From the NCBI GenBank assembly GCA_903918885.1, contig CAIXFY010000015.1:1-57560 (forward strand): a stretch of 57,560 bases of DNA, written 5' to 3'. This stretch comes from an uncultured Verrucomicrobia subdivision 3 bacterium. GTDB lineage: Bacteria; Verrucomicrobiota; Verrucomicrobiia; Limisphaerales; UBA11358. Positions 34,612 to 43,757 of this stretch are shown here, piece after piece. Under the pieces are notes generated by a model. That model was not told the origin of the DNA and did no database searches. It saw nothing but the letters and a program-made list of their open reading frames with translations. Position 1 is the stretch's first letter. The number at the start of each line of letters is the position of its first letter. The position numbers were made by a program, and so were the translations under genes.

Positions 34612-37398
34612 ATGGATATGAGATTGGGCAGAAAAAACGCTTTCTTATTGCCGATAATCTTCGTGATTTCGGTGGCGGAATTTCTGTTCGACTTGTCAAC
34701 ACCGTTGGGCGTTTCGGATTGGGTGCTTTATTTCATTCCCCTGACCCTGACCGTCTTTGTCGGCACGCGCTATTTTCCGTATTTGCTGGCGGGATTATTT
34801 TGCATCCTGATGTTTGCCGGCATCTACCTTTCGCCTGCGGGAGGTATTTATCACTGTTACGCGTTGTCCGGCCGGTCGGTGAGCATGATTGGATTGTGGG
34901 TAATGGCGCTGCTCATCGCCGAGCGGAAAGCCATGGAGTCAGCGCTGCGACATACTGAACGGGCGCTAAAAGCCATCAGCGAATGCAATCAGGTTCTCGT
35001 GCGCGCCTCCAGTGAAACGGCGTTGCTTCATGAAATCTGCCGCATCATCGTGGACATTGGCGGCTATCGTCTGGCTTGGGTCGGGTTCCGCGAGAATGAC
35101 GAAAACAAATCGGTAAGCGTCGCGGCCTTCGCCGGATGTGACGAGGGTTATCTGGAGCGCATGCAAATTACCTGGGCTGACGTAGAACGCGGCCGCGGCC
35201 CTGTCGGCACCTGCATCCGTGAGGGTCAGATGGTTGTCATCCGCAATTTTCAGACCGATCCCAGAGTCACGCCGTGGCGAGCCGAGGCAAGCAAACGCGG
35301 CTTTTCATCCTGCATCTCCTTGCCGTTGACGGACGGAAAAACCGTCTTTGCCGCCCTCTCCATTTACGCGAAGGAAGTGGACGCCTTCACCGACGAAGAA
35401 GTCCGTCTGCTGGTCGAGCTCGCGGAAGATCTGACCTACGGCATTCAAGCCCAGCGCACCCGGCTGCAACAGCAGGAAATGGAATTCACATTAAATCACG
35501 AACGTAATCTATTGCGCATGCTGATTGACAACCTTCCGGATCGCGTCTTTGTGCGCGATGCTTCCAACCGCTTTGTCATTGCCAACAAAGCCCTGGCTGA
35601 AGCCATGGAGGTCGCCTCAACCGACGATATGCTCGGCAAAACCGACGCGGATTTTTATCCAGCAGAACAGGCCGCGCAGTTTGCCAAAGACGACGCCGAG
35701 GTATTCGCCGGACGCGCCTTGATAAATTTCGAGCAAAACTCGGTCATGCCCAACGGTGAGCAACGCATTATGCTCGTCTCAAAGCTGCCGCTCAAAGACT
35801 CAAAGGGTCAGGTGAACGGATTGATTGGCATTGCCCACGACATCACCGGACGCAAGCGTGACGAGGAAAAGATTCGCGAGCAGGCCGGGATGATTAACCT
35901 CGCCCACGACGCCATTACCATCCGCGACATGGATCAGCGCATCACCTATTGGAATCGCAGCGCCGAGCGCATCTACGGCTGGAGCGATGCTGAAGCCATC
36001 GGCCAATTCTCCCACCAACTACTCAAGCTTGATCCGAATAAAATCGCCGAAGCCCGCCGTCTGCTGCTGGAAAAAGGCTATTGGATCGGCGAACTTACCG
36101 CGCGCACCAAGGACGGGCGGGATGTTCTGGTGGAATCAAGTTGGACGCTGGTGCGCAACGATGATGGCCAGCCAAAATGTATTCTCGCTTTCAGCGTGGA
36201 CATTACCGAGCAACGTAGATTGGAACAGCAAGTCACCCGCAACCAACGACTCGAGAGTCTCGGCACTCTTTCCAGCGGCATCGCCCATGACTTGAACAAC
36301 ATCCTGACGCCCATCATGGTTTCCATCAGCTTGCTCAAGGAACAGACCCACGAACCAATCATGGCCAAGCTCATTGCCAGTCTAGAATCCAGCACCCAAC
36401 GCGGCGCGCAGCTAGTGAAGCAAATCCTTACCTTCAGCCGCGGCATCAAGGGTGAGCGCATTCCTATCGGGCTACGCAACATCGCGCGGGAAATCCAGTT
36501 GCTCATTCAAGAAACCTTTCCCAAAACCATCCAGTTTGAAAGCAGCCTGCCCGACAGCCTGTGGTTAATCATCGGCGACCCCACGCAAATCCATCAGGTG
36601 CTGCTTAATCTCGCCATCAATGCCCGCGACGCCATGCCCAATGGGGGTAAACTTTCAATCAACTTTGAAAACACCTTGGTAGACAAGACTGCAGTGGCTT
36701 TGAATTCCGAAATCCCACCCGGCTCCTATGTGCTTATCCAAGTCGCCGACACCGGTGTTGGCATGACCCCGAAAGTCATCGAACGGATTTTTGAACCGTT
36801 TTTTTCTACCAAGCCGACCGGACAGGGCACCGGTCTCGGCCTGTCCACCACCCTCGGAATCGTCAAAAGCCACAACGGCTTCATCAATGTCTACAGCGAG
36901 CCCGGCCACGGCAGCACCTTCAAAATCTATCTTCCCGCCCGCGCCAACGGCGAATTACCCGGCCCCAAAACAGCCCATGAAAACTTGCTCCCACGTGGAA
37001 ATGGCGAACTGATTCTTTTGGTAGATGACGAGGAGGCCATCTGCATCACCGTCAAAAAAATTCTCGAGCGCTTCGGCTACAACATTATCACCGCCGCCAA
37101 CGGCGCCGAGGCCGTCGCCCTCTACATCGCCCGCGGCCCGGAAATCGCCGCCGTCATCACCGACATGCACATGCCCATCATGGACGGCCCGGCCACCATC
37201 GCCTCGCTCCGCTCCCTGAACCCGCGCATCAAAATCATCGTCTCCAGTGGTCTGGCCACTAACGCCGGCTTCGCCAAAGCCGCCAATATCGGCGCGCGAC
37301 AATTTGTGCCCAAACCTTACTCCGCAGAAAAAATCCTTCGCACGCTAAACGACCTTCTTGGAAAAAATGAAGCGGACGAAAACAGCCCGTCAATCTAA
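34612..37398 (+). CDS. hybrid sensor kinase (GAF, PAS, HisKA, HATPase, REC)
   Basis: A 928-aa membrane kinase. N-terminal helices (about 5-110) include ILPIIF-like and LLAGLFCILMFAGIYLSPAG segments. Then a GAF domain (about 125-285, GYRLAWVGF ... SSCISLPLTDG), a first PAS (about 300-420, MLIDNLPDRVFVRDASNRFV), a second PAS (about 420-545, INLAHDAITIRDMDQRITYW), HisKA with phosphoacceptor in SSGIAHDLNNILTP, HATPase (VLLNLAINARDAM, GQGTGLGLS), and a C-terminal receiver (LILLVDDEEAI, ITDMHMPIMDG, FVPKPYS). Starts at 34612; an in-frame ATG at 34477 would leave only nine bases to the divergent transporter start and is less likely. No DNA-binding output. Confidence 0.9.
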   Translation: MDMRLGRKNAFLLPIIFVISVAEFLFDLSTPLGVSDWVLYFIPLTLTVFVGTRYFPYLLAGLFCILMFAGIYLSPAGGIYHCYALSGRSVSMIGLWVMALLIAERKAMESALRHTERALKAISECNQVLVRASSETALLHEICRIIVDIGGYRLAWVGFRENDENKSVSVAAFAGCDEGYLERMQITWADVERGRGPVGTCIREGQMVVIRNFQTDPRVTPWRAEASKRGFSSCISLPLTDGKTVFAALSIYAKEVDAFTDEEVRLLVELAEDLTYGIQAQRTRLQQQEMEFTLNHERNLLRMLIDNLPDRVFVRDASNRFVIANKALAEAMEVASTDDMLGKTDADFYPAEQAAQFAKDDAEVFAGRALINFEQNSVMPNGEQRIMLVSKLPLKDSKGQVNGLIGIAHDITGRKRDEEKIREQAGMINLAHDAITIRDMDQRITYWNRSAERIYGWSDAEAIGQFSHQLLKLDPNKIAEARRLLLEKGYWIGELTARTKDGRDVLVESSWTLVRNDDGQPKCILAFSVDITEQRRLEQQVTRNQRLESLGTLSSGIAHDLNNILTPIMVSISLLKEQTHEPIMAKLIASLESSTQRGAQLVKQILTFSRGIKGERIPIGLRNIAREIQLLIQETFPKTIQFESSLPDSLWLIIGDPTQIHQVLLNLAINARDAMPNGGKLSINFENTLVDKTAVALNSEIPPGSYVLIQVADTGVGMTPKVIERIFEPFFSTKPTGQGTGLGLSTTLGIVKSHNGFINVYSEPGHGSTFKIYLPARANGELPGPKTAHENLLPRGNGELILLVDDEEAICITVKKILERFGYNIITAANGAEAVALYIARGPEIAAVITDMHMPIMDGPATIASLRSLNPRIKIIVSSGLATNAGFAKAANIGARQFVPKPYSAEKILRTLNDLLGKNEADENSPSI

Positions 37399-37448
37399 CT
37401 TCTTAAAATCGAACGGGCCGATGTTTTGCGAAGGAAAATTTCCCGGAC

Positions 37449-39218
37449 TCAAGCCGTTTCCGGCTCAACCCACTTGCCGTGTTCCTTGATAAGGTCCACG
37501 AGGCGTTCCACCGCTTCGGCTTCGGGGATGTTGAACTTGATGGCCGTCTTGCCGACGTAGAGATTGATTTTGTTCGGCGCGCCGCCCACGTAGCCGAAGT
37601 CGGCATCCGCCATTTCACCCGGCCCGTTCACGATGCAGCCCATGATGGCGATCTTCACGCCCTTGAGATGCTCCGTCCGCGCCTTGATACGCGCGGTGAC
37701 AGTCTGGAGATTGAACAACGTCCGGCCGCAACTTGGACACGCGACGTAATCCGTCTTGAACGAGCGGCAACCCGCCGCCTGCAAAACATTGTAAGCCAGC
37801 CGCAGCGACAATCCCGCGCCACTCTCGCCGCGAATCAAAATCGCATCACCAATGCCATCCGCCAGCAGCGAGCCAATGACCACGCCCGCTTGCAACTGTG
37901 CGATGTTCGGCAGCAACGGCACCGACTCGAAGTTGATGCAGTCTTTCAACAGAATTGGATTCTTGCGTCCGAGCCTTTTCAATTTCGCCGCTAGCAAACG
38001 GAACGCGGTGATGGCCGGCAATTTCACGCCGTCCTTGACGGTGACGAGTTGCGTGTCGCAATTAATTTCAAAATCCTGCGTCGGATCAATCTCGGCGACG
38101 TTCAAATCTTCATAGACTGCTTCCGGCTTCACATCATCTTTGGGACGGATTTTCGGCGCGACTTTGTCAAAGGTTGCGCGCGTCACGACCACGCGAATCA
38201 ATTGTTCGCCGCCACATTTGGTGTTTTCGTTCAACGCGATTTCGGGCGTCTCGCGTTTCTCGAAGTGAAACGGGTCGAACGGAAAACTGTTGTCCGCGAA
38301 TTTCACCGTCGAATTGGCCAGCTTCGGAATCAGCGCCAGCAAGTCCGTGCAGACCGGAATTTCATGCGGTGAATCTTCCGTGAGCGAGACACGAATCGTG
38401 TCGCCCAAGCCGTCGCACAGCAGCGAGCCAATGCCGATCGCGGACTTGATGCGACCGTCCTCGCCTTCGCCGGCCTCGGTGACGCCGAGGTGGATGGGAT
38501 AATTCCAATCCGCGCCGAGCGCGTTCAATCGCGCGACGAGCAGGCGATAACATTCAATCATCACCTTCGGATTGCTCGATTTCATCGAGAACTTGAAGTT
38601 GTGGAAATTATTTTTACGGCAAATGTGCGCAAACTCCAGCGCGCTCTCGATCATGCCCAACGGCGAATCGCCAAACCGGTTCATGATGCGGTCGGACAGT
38701 GAGCCGTGATTCGTGCCGATGCGGATGGCGCGCTTGAGGCGCTTGCATTCCAGCACGAGCGGCGTGAATTTTTCCTCGATGCGCGCCAACTCGGCAGCGT
38801 ATTGCTCGTCGGTGTATTCCTTGATGGCAAACTTTTTCGTGTCGGCGTAGTTGCCGGGATTCACGCGCACAACTTCCACCCATTTCACCGCTTCCAGCGC
38901 GGCTTCGGGCTTGAAGTGGATGTCGGCGACAATCGGCACGAGACAATTCTTTGCACGCAATTCGGCGACGATGTTCTGCAAATTCGCCGCGTCTTTCACG
39001 GTCGGCGCGGTGATGCGCACGATCTGGCAGCCGACGGCAACGAGGTCGAGCGTTTGCTGCACGCTGGCGGCGGTGTCCATCGTGTCGCAGGTGATCATGG
39101 ACTGCTTCACGACCGGATGATCGCCGCCGATGATGACGCCGCCATGCGCGGGATCGCCGATGAAAATCTCGCGGGACTTGCGGCGTTGGAAGAAATACGG
39201 TGACTCGCAGTAGCTCAT
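37449..39218 (-). CDS. ispG: 4-hydroxy-3-methylbut-2-enyl diphosphate synthase (long form)
   Basis: A 589-aa IspG/GcpE, the [4Fe-4S] enzyme that opens the cyclodiphosphate ring in the MEP isoprenoid pathway. N-terminal TIM barrel: VVKQSMITCDTMDTAASVQQ, RITAPTVKDAANLQNIV, IGTNHGSLSDRIMNRFGDSP. Cluster-binding C-terminal domain: CPSCGRTLFNLQ and GCIVNGPGEMADADFGYVGG. Between them (about 290-470) is the extra domain of the large IspG type found in plants, Chlamydiae, Bacteroidetes and PVC bacteria; E. coli IspG is about 370 aa. Start at ATG 39218, eight bases from the rseP stop. Last gene of the cdsA-dxr-rseP-ispG run. Confidence 0.95.
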   Translation of the reverse strand: MSYCESPYFFQRRKSREIFIGDPAHGGVIIGGDHPVVKQSMITCDTMDTAASVQQTLDLVAVGCQIVRITAPTVKDAANLQNIVAELRAKNCLVPIVADIHFKPEAALEAVKWVEVVRVNPGNYADTKKFAIKEYTDEQYAAELARIEEKFTPLVLECKRLKRAIRIGTNHGSLSDRIMNRFGDSPLGMIESALEFAHICRKNNFHNFKFSMKSSNPKVMIECYRLLVARLNALGADWNYPIHLGVTEAGEGEDGRIKSAIGIGSLLCDGLGDTIRVSLTEDSPHEIPVCTDLLALIPKLANSTVKFADNSFPFDPFHFEKRETPEIALNENTKCGGEQLIRVVVTRATFDKVAPKIRPKDDVKPEAVYEDLNVAEIDPTQDFEINCDTQLVTVKDGVKLPAITAFRLLAAKLKRLGRKNPILLKDCINFESVPLLPNIAQLQAGVVIGSLLADGIGDAILIRGESGAGLSLRLAYNVLQAAGCRSFKTDYVACPSCGRTLFNLQTVTARIKARTEHLKGVKIAIMGCIVNGPGEMADADFGYVGGAPNKINLYVGKTAIKFNIPEAEAVERLVDLIKEHGKWVEPETA

Positions 39219-39225
39219 AAAAAAA

Positions 39226-40686
39226 TTATTTCGCCGGCGCAAAGACGACCGGCACATCGCGTTCCGCGCGGGAACTGCGAAACCAGTCGCCCGCGTCAAA
39301 GAACGCGATGTAAATCATAAACGCAATCAGCAGCGCGGCAAAGCCGGTCTGAATTTTCTCCAGAATTTTCGCATGAACCGGCCGACGGCGCACGGCTTCA
39401 ATGAGCGAGAGCGTGATGTGCCCGCCGTCGAGCACCGGCAGCGGCAGCATGTTGAGGAGTGCGAGGTTGACGTTGAGAATCACGCTGAACCACAGCACGC
39501 GCCGCCAGCCGTCGTCGTCCTGAAACAGGTTGCTGTAAACGCGGATGATCATCACCGCGCCGCCGAGCTGCTGCACGCCGATTTCGCCGTGCCGCGAAAA
39601 CAGCGCGCCGAAGGTGTTCACAATCTGGCCGGCGCTGACTTGGATTTGTTCCAGCGGACTCGGATGCAGAAGCAACACATTCGTGTCGCCCTGCCACGAC
39701 AGGATGCCAAGCTTTGGCGAGGCGTTTTTTGGCTGCACCGGTTTAATCGCCAGCAATTCGCGGTCAAACTGCTCGCCGCCGCGCCGGACGGAGAGCGTCA
39801 GCGGTTTGACCACGGTGTTGCTCATGGCTTCTTCTGCCGCAATGACGGCCATGAAGCTGTAAATTTTTTGTCCGTTGAGCGCCACGACTTCGTCGCCCGT
39901 TTTCAAGCCGACGACAGCGGCCGGACTGTTAGTGGCGACTTCGTAAATCGTTGCCTTACCAGCAGAAGAAATGAGTATTTGCCGCAACGGAGCGCGTTCT
40001 TTGGGGATGCTAAAAGAGAAAAGTCCAAAAACATCAATCTTCCACTCTTTTCTCGGACGATGATACAGCGATGAGTAAACGGTGTTTTCCTTCCCGTCGC
40101 GGAGAAATTTAATCGCAATGTTTGTGCCGGTGCTGGTGACGATACGCCAAGTCACGCTGTCGGCGGAGGTCGGCGCAAAATGATTCACCGCGTGGCCGTC
40201 CACTTCGAGAATCGTGTCGCCGGGCAACAGGCCAGCTTTTGCGGCGGGCCCGGACGGGTCAACCCAGCCGATGGTCGTGGTGTTGTCGGCCTCGTTGCTC
40301 GGCTTGCCGACCTGCCAGACGACGATGGCAAAAACCACCGCCAGCAGAAAACTGAACAGCGGCCCGGCGAACGCCACGATGATTTTATCGAGCGGCGAAA
40401 CGGGCGGCAGTTGCGCGGCCTTTTCATCCGTCGTGCCTTCGATGGCTTCCATCGTCGCCATTTGCGGTAACGAGACATAGCCGCCCGCTGGAATCCAACC
40501 GAGCGCATATTCCACATCGCCAATTTTTTTCTTCCAGACGGGTTTGCCGAACCAGATGGCGAAGCGCTCCACCTTCAGCCCGCGCCAGCGCGCCGCGAGA
40601 AAATGTCCGAGTTCGTGGACGCCGATGAGCAGGTTGAACACCAGCACCACTTCAAGGGCGATGAATAGATAATGCAAAATCGTCAT
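39226..40686 (-). CDS. rseP: site-2 protease RseP
   Basis: A 486-aa inner-membrane zinc protease that cuts anti-sigma factors and leftover signal peptides within the membrane. The active-site HELGH is residues 24-28 in the first helix; the third metal ligand is in the C-terminal LNMLPLPVLDGGH. Two PDZ-like domains lie between (about 125-215, with GWVDPSGPAAKAGLLPGDTI; about 220-310, with NSPAAVVGLKTGDEVVAL). It is slightly longer than E. coli RseP (450 aa). Its place next to dxr and ispG follows the widely conserved cdsA-dxr-rseP order. Confidence 0.95.
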   Translation of the reverse strand: MTILHYLFIALEVVLVFNLLIGVHELGHFLAARWRGLKVERFAIWFGKPVWKKKIGDVEYALGWIPAGGYVSLPQMATMEAIEGTTDEKAAQLPPVSPLDKIIVAFAGPLFSFLLAVVFAIVVWQVGKPSNEADNTTTIGWVDPSGPAAKAGLLPGDTILEVDGHAVNHFAPTSADSVTWRIVTSTGTNIAIKFLRDGKENTVYSSLYHRPRKEWKIDVFGLFSFSIPKERAPLRQILISSAGKATIYEVATNSPAAVVGLKTGDEVVALNGQKIYSFMAVIAAEEAMSNTVVKPLTLSVRRGGEQFDRELLAIKPVQPKNASPKLGILSWQGDTNVLLLHPSPLEQIQVSAGQIVNTFGALFSRHGEIGVQQLGGAVMIIRVYSNLFQDDDGWRRVLWFSVILNVNLALLNMLPLPVLDGGHITLSLIEAVRRRPVHAKILEKIQTGFAALLIAFMIYIAFFDAGDWFRSSRAERDVPVVFAPAK

Positions 40687-40731
40687 GTCAAATCAGGGAA
40701 ATTATATCAGCCGCGAAAATTACCGCAAACC

Positions 40732-41877
40732 TTACCGCGCCGCCTCGCGCCGCGCCCACGCATCGGCCTCAAGTATTTTTTCGAGCGTCGGATGCTCGAC
40801 GACCTGGTGCGCGTCCATCACGCGCCGCACCATTTCGGTAATCTGCGGGAAATTGATTTTACGGTTCACGAATGCTTCGACCGCCACTTCGTTTGCCGCG
40901 TTCAACACAGCGGGCAATGTGCCGCCGACCTCCCCTGCCCTGCGCGCCAGTTCAATGGCGGGAAATCGCGCCACATCCGGCTCCTCAAAAGTGAGCGTGC
41001 CGATTTTTGGAAAATTCGTCTGCACGCGGTCGCTCGCAGCACGCGCCGGATAGGTCAGCGCGTATTGAATGGGCAAACACATATCCGGAGTGGAGAGCTG
41101 CGCGATAAGCGAGCCGTCCACGAATTCCACCATCGAATGCACGATGCTTTGCGGATGCACCACCACGCCGACGCGCGCCATCTCAATGTCGAACAGCCAG
41201 CGCGCCTCGATCATTTCCAGCCCCTTGTTGAACAGCGTCGCGGAATCGATTGTAATCTTCCGCCCCATGACCCACGACGGATGCTTCAGTGCGCGTTCGA
41301 CGGTGATCTCGGAAAATTTTTCCTTTGGCCAAAGTGTTTTATCGCGGAACGGCCCGCCGCTCGCGGTGAGAATTAATTTACGGACAGATTCCGTCGGCTT
41401 GCCATCAAGGCATTGGAAAATCGCGGAATGTTCGCTGTCCACCGCCAACACTTTCACGCCATGTTTGCGCGCCTCGTTCATCACGATTTCGCCAGCCATC
41501 ACCAAAATTTCTTTTGAAGCGACGGCAATGTCTTTGCCCGCGCGAATCGCCGCGAGCGCCGGCTGCAATCCCGCCGTGCCGACGATGGCGATCAAAACGA
41601 TGTCCGCTTCCGGCAGCGTGGCGAGCTTGAGCAAACCTTCGTTGCCGCAGAGAACTTGCGTGGACGCGCCAAGCGCTCCTTGCAATTCCTTCGCCTTGGC
41701 CGGATCGGAAATTGAAACGACGGCGGGCTTGTGCTTGCGGGCTTGTTCGAGCAGCAAGTCGGCGTTGCCGCCCGCCGCGAGGCCGATGAGCCGGATTTGA
41801 TCCGGCAAATCTTCCGCGACCTTGACGGTGCTAGTGCCGATGCTGCCGGTGCTGCCGAGGAGAACGACTTTTTTCAT
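40732..41877 (-). CDS. dxr: 1-deoxy-D-xylulose 5-phosphate reductoisomerase
   Basis: A 381-aa enzyme of the MEP pathway that turns DXP into 2-C-methylerythritol 4-phosphate with NADPH. NADPH-binding loop LLGSTGSIGTSTVKVAEDL at the N-terminus; metal and substrate residues in KEILVMAGEI, VDSEHSAIFQCLDG, and LTASGGPFRDK; later ATLFNKGLEMIEARWLF. Length normal. The ATG at 41877 overlaps the cdsA stop (ATGA), so the two are translationally coupled; rseP begins 45 bases downstream. Confidence 0.97.
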   Translation of the reverse strand: MKKVVLLGSTGSIGTSTVKVAEDLPDQIRLIGLAAGGNADLLLEQARKHKPAVVSISDPAKAKELQGALGASTQVLCGNEGLLKLATLPEADIVLIAIVGTAGLQPALAAIRAGKDIAVASKEILVMAGEIVMNEARKHGVKVLAVDSEHSAIFQCLDGKPTESVRKLILTASGGPFRDKTLWPKEKFSEITVERALKHPSWVMGRKITIDSATLFNKGLEMIEARWLFDIEMARVGVVVHPQSIVHSMVEFVDGSLIAQLSTPDMCLPIQYALTYPARAASDRVQTNFPKIGTLTFEEPDVARFPAIELARRAGEVGGTLPAVLNAANEVAVEAFVNRKINFPQITEMVRRVMDAHQVVEHPTLEKILEADAWARREAAR

Positions 41878-42803
41878 GGAATCAATACATGCCGGAGATA
41901 CAAATACATTAACGGCGCGTTGAACAACAAGCTGTCGAGCAAGTCTAGGATGCCGCCAATGCCAGGGAAAAGCTTTCCAGAATCTTTCACGCCCGCCTCG
42001 CGCTTGAACAGCGATTCAATTAAATCGCCGATGACCGCTGCGACGCTCAAGATGATGCCGAGCATCGTGGCGTGGAGATAATTCATCCCGACCATTTTCG
42101 CGCCGAAGAAGTGAACGAAGGCGATGCTCGCGCCGGTGGAAACCACAATCGCGCCAAAAAATCCCTCCCATGTTTTCGCCGGGCTGATGCGCGGAATCAT
42201 CTTGTGTTTCCCGATGAGCGAGCCGACGGCATACGCGCCCATGTCGCTGAACTTGGTGACGAGGATGAAGTAGAGCAGAAAATATTTTCCAGCGTCCACC
42301 GAACTGCCGACCGGAAACGGGAAGAAGGAAATTTTCTGGATGAAGTTCAACAGCCACGGCACATACATCAATCCGAACAGCGTCGTTGCGATGGCCGTCA
42401 GTCCGGCGGCGTTAGTTTTGGAGACGAATTGCCGGACGCACAAGCCGAGCACGAACAGGATGAGAAAGCTGGTTTCAAAATCGTTCACGCGCGCCGGCGA
42501 ATTATTGATCCCCAGTTTACCGTTCAACTGCAAAAAAGTTCCCACCATCAGCAGCAGCCCGCCAACGAGGCCGCACCACTTGAAGTTCACCATGCCGCGC
42601 TTGGCCGCGATGCCGTAGAACTCGATCAACCCAGCCAACGCCAGCACCGCGATGAGCAAAATGAAAACGCCGTCGGAAATGAACGCGTTGCCGGAAAATA
42701 GCGCGGCCAGAATGACCGTCCACAAGACCAGCGTGGACGCCGAACGGCGCAAGAGAACCTGAGCCTTGGACGGCGGCGGCACGGCGCTGGATGGTTCGGA
42801 CAT
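41874..42803 (-). CDS. cdsA: phosphatidate cytidylyltransferase
   Basis: A 309-aa integral membrane enzyme that makes CDP-diacylglycerol from phosphatidate and CTP, the precursor of all phospholipids. Eight or so membrane helices; the family signature near the C-terminus is present as LFKREAGVKDSGKLFPGIGG followed by LDLLDSLLF. Also KFSDMGAYAVGSLIGKHKM and ISPAKTWEGFFGA in the middle. First gene of the cdsA-dxr-rseP-ispG operon; uppS, often upstream, is absent here. Confidence 0.96.
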   Translation of the reverse strand: MSEPSSAVPPPSKAQVLLRRSASTLVLWTVILAALFSGNAFISDGVFILLIAVLALAGLIEFYGIAAKRGMVNFKWCGLVGGLLLMVGTFLQLNGKLGINNSPARVNDFETSFLILFVLGLCVRQFVSKTNAAGLTAIATTLFGLMYVPWLLNFIQKISFFPFPVGSSVDAGKYFLLYFILVTKFSDMGAYAVGSLIGKHKMIPRISPAKTWEGFFGAIVVSTGASIAFVHFFGAKMVGMNYLHATMLGIILSVAAVIGDLIESLFKREAGVKDSGKLFPGIGGILDLLDSLLFNAPLMYLYLRHVLIP

Positions 42804-42899
42804 GGGCGCGGAAATTAACAGGCGAAGAGAGAAAAGCCAATTTCAATTGCCGCGTGGAACGACAACCCTCCGAATGGTGGCCGCCTGCCAAGACCAAAA

Positions 42900-42928
42900 G
42901 AAAAGAGGCCGGACACTACTCCGGCCTC
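42900..42928 (-). terminator. intrinsic terminator after the NarL-type regulator
   Basis: On the minus strand a perfect 9-bp stem (42928-42920 with 42913-42905) with a 6-base loop is followed by TTTTCTTTT. It lies about 105 bases beyond the regulator stop and 97 bases before the cdsA start, so it separates the two operons. The bases between the terminator and cdsA start hold no gene. Confidence 0.85.
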
Positions 42929-43033
42929 AATTGAGAACAAGCGCTAACACACTACCAACAACAGGGGCAAGATAACAGACGGCGGTGATTTGGCTTGTCA
43001 CCAGTTGTGGTTACGCCGGCCGAATGCGTTTTG

Positions 43034-43666
43034 TCAGCGCTGGAGAAATTTTGCCACCGCCTCCGTGCGCGTGCGCACTTGAAGTTTTTCGTAGATGCGC
43101 CGGATGTAAGTGTGCACCGTCTCGTAGCCGATGTTGAGTTTGTCGGCGATTTCCTTGTAGATCAAACCTTGCGCCAGCAAATCCAAAACCTGTTGTTCGC
43201 GCTCGGAAAGTTCCGCCAAGTCGCCGCCGGACGCGGGCGCGGCGGGCTTTTGCAATGACTGGACGACCATGCGGGCAATGTGCGTGGTCATCGGCGAACC
43301 ACCGCGATGCACCTCGCGGATGGCGTCGAGCAACTCCTTCGTCGGCGTGCGCTTGAGCATGTAACCATTCGCGCCGGCGGCGAGCGCGTTGAAAATATTT
43401 TCCGTGTCTTCGTAAACGGTCAGCATCATCACCTGCATCTGCGGCAAGATGGCTTTCAGTTTGCGCACGCATTCCACGCCGTTCATGCCGGGCAGATTGA
43501 TGTCCATCAACACGACTTCCGGCTTGGCCTTTGGCAGATCAGCGATCGCATCTTCGGCGTTCGCGTAATCGCTGACGAAACGGAAACCGTCCGCGCGGGC
43601 AATCACCTTGGCCAGCGTGCCGCGCAGCTTGTCATTATCTTCAACGATGGAAACGGAGATGGGCAT
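43034..43666 (-). CDS. NarL/LuxR-type response regulator
   Basis: A 210-aa regulator. Receiver domain residues 1-120: acidic E9/D10, phosphoacceptor D55 in VVLMDINLPGMNG, conserved Thr in MMLTVYED and Lys in GYMLKR. A C-terminal LuxR-type helix-turn-helix is at about 147-208 (LSEREQQVLDLLAQGLIYKE, then IGYETVHTYIRRIYEKLQV). It is downstream of, and probably the partner of, the HisKA_3 kinase (43758-46589), with 91 bases between that contain heptamer repeats. Target genes unknown. Confidence 0.94.
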   Translation of the reverse strand: MPISVSIVEDNDKLRGTLAKVIARADGFRFVSDYANAEDAIADLPKAKPEVVLMDINLPGMNGVECVRKLKAILPQMQVMMLTVYEDTENIFNALAAGANGYMLKRTPTKELLDAIREVHRGGSPMTTHIARMVVQSLQKPAAPASGGDLAELSEREQQVLDLLAQGLIYKEIADKLNIGYETVHTYIRRIYEKLQVRTRTEAVAKFLQR

Positions 43667-43675
43667 TGTTCAAAG

Positions 43676-43703
43676 GCAGAATGCAGAATGCAGAATGCAG
43701 AAA
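43676..43703. repeat. heptamer repeat between kinase and regulator
   Basis: Four near-perfect copies of GCAGAAT in tandem in the short gap between the sensor kinase and regulator genes. The following bases (43732-43757) keep a TTCTTCATTCTTACTTCTTC-like pattern. Noncoding. Same style as the tracts inside the luxE-like gene, but with a different unit. Confidence 0.75.
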
Positions 43704-43757
43704 CAAGCGTTCAGAACGCGGCCAAAATTTATTTCTGAATTCTTCATTCTTACTTCT

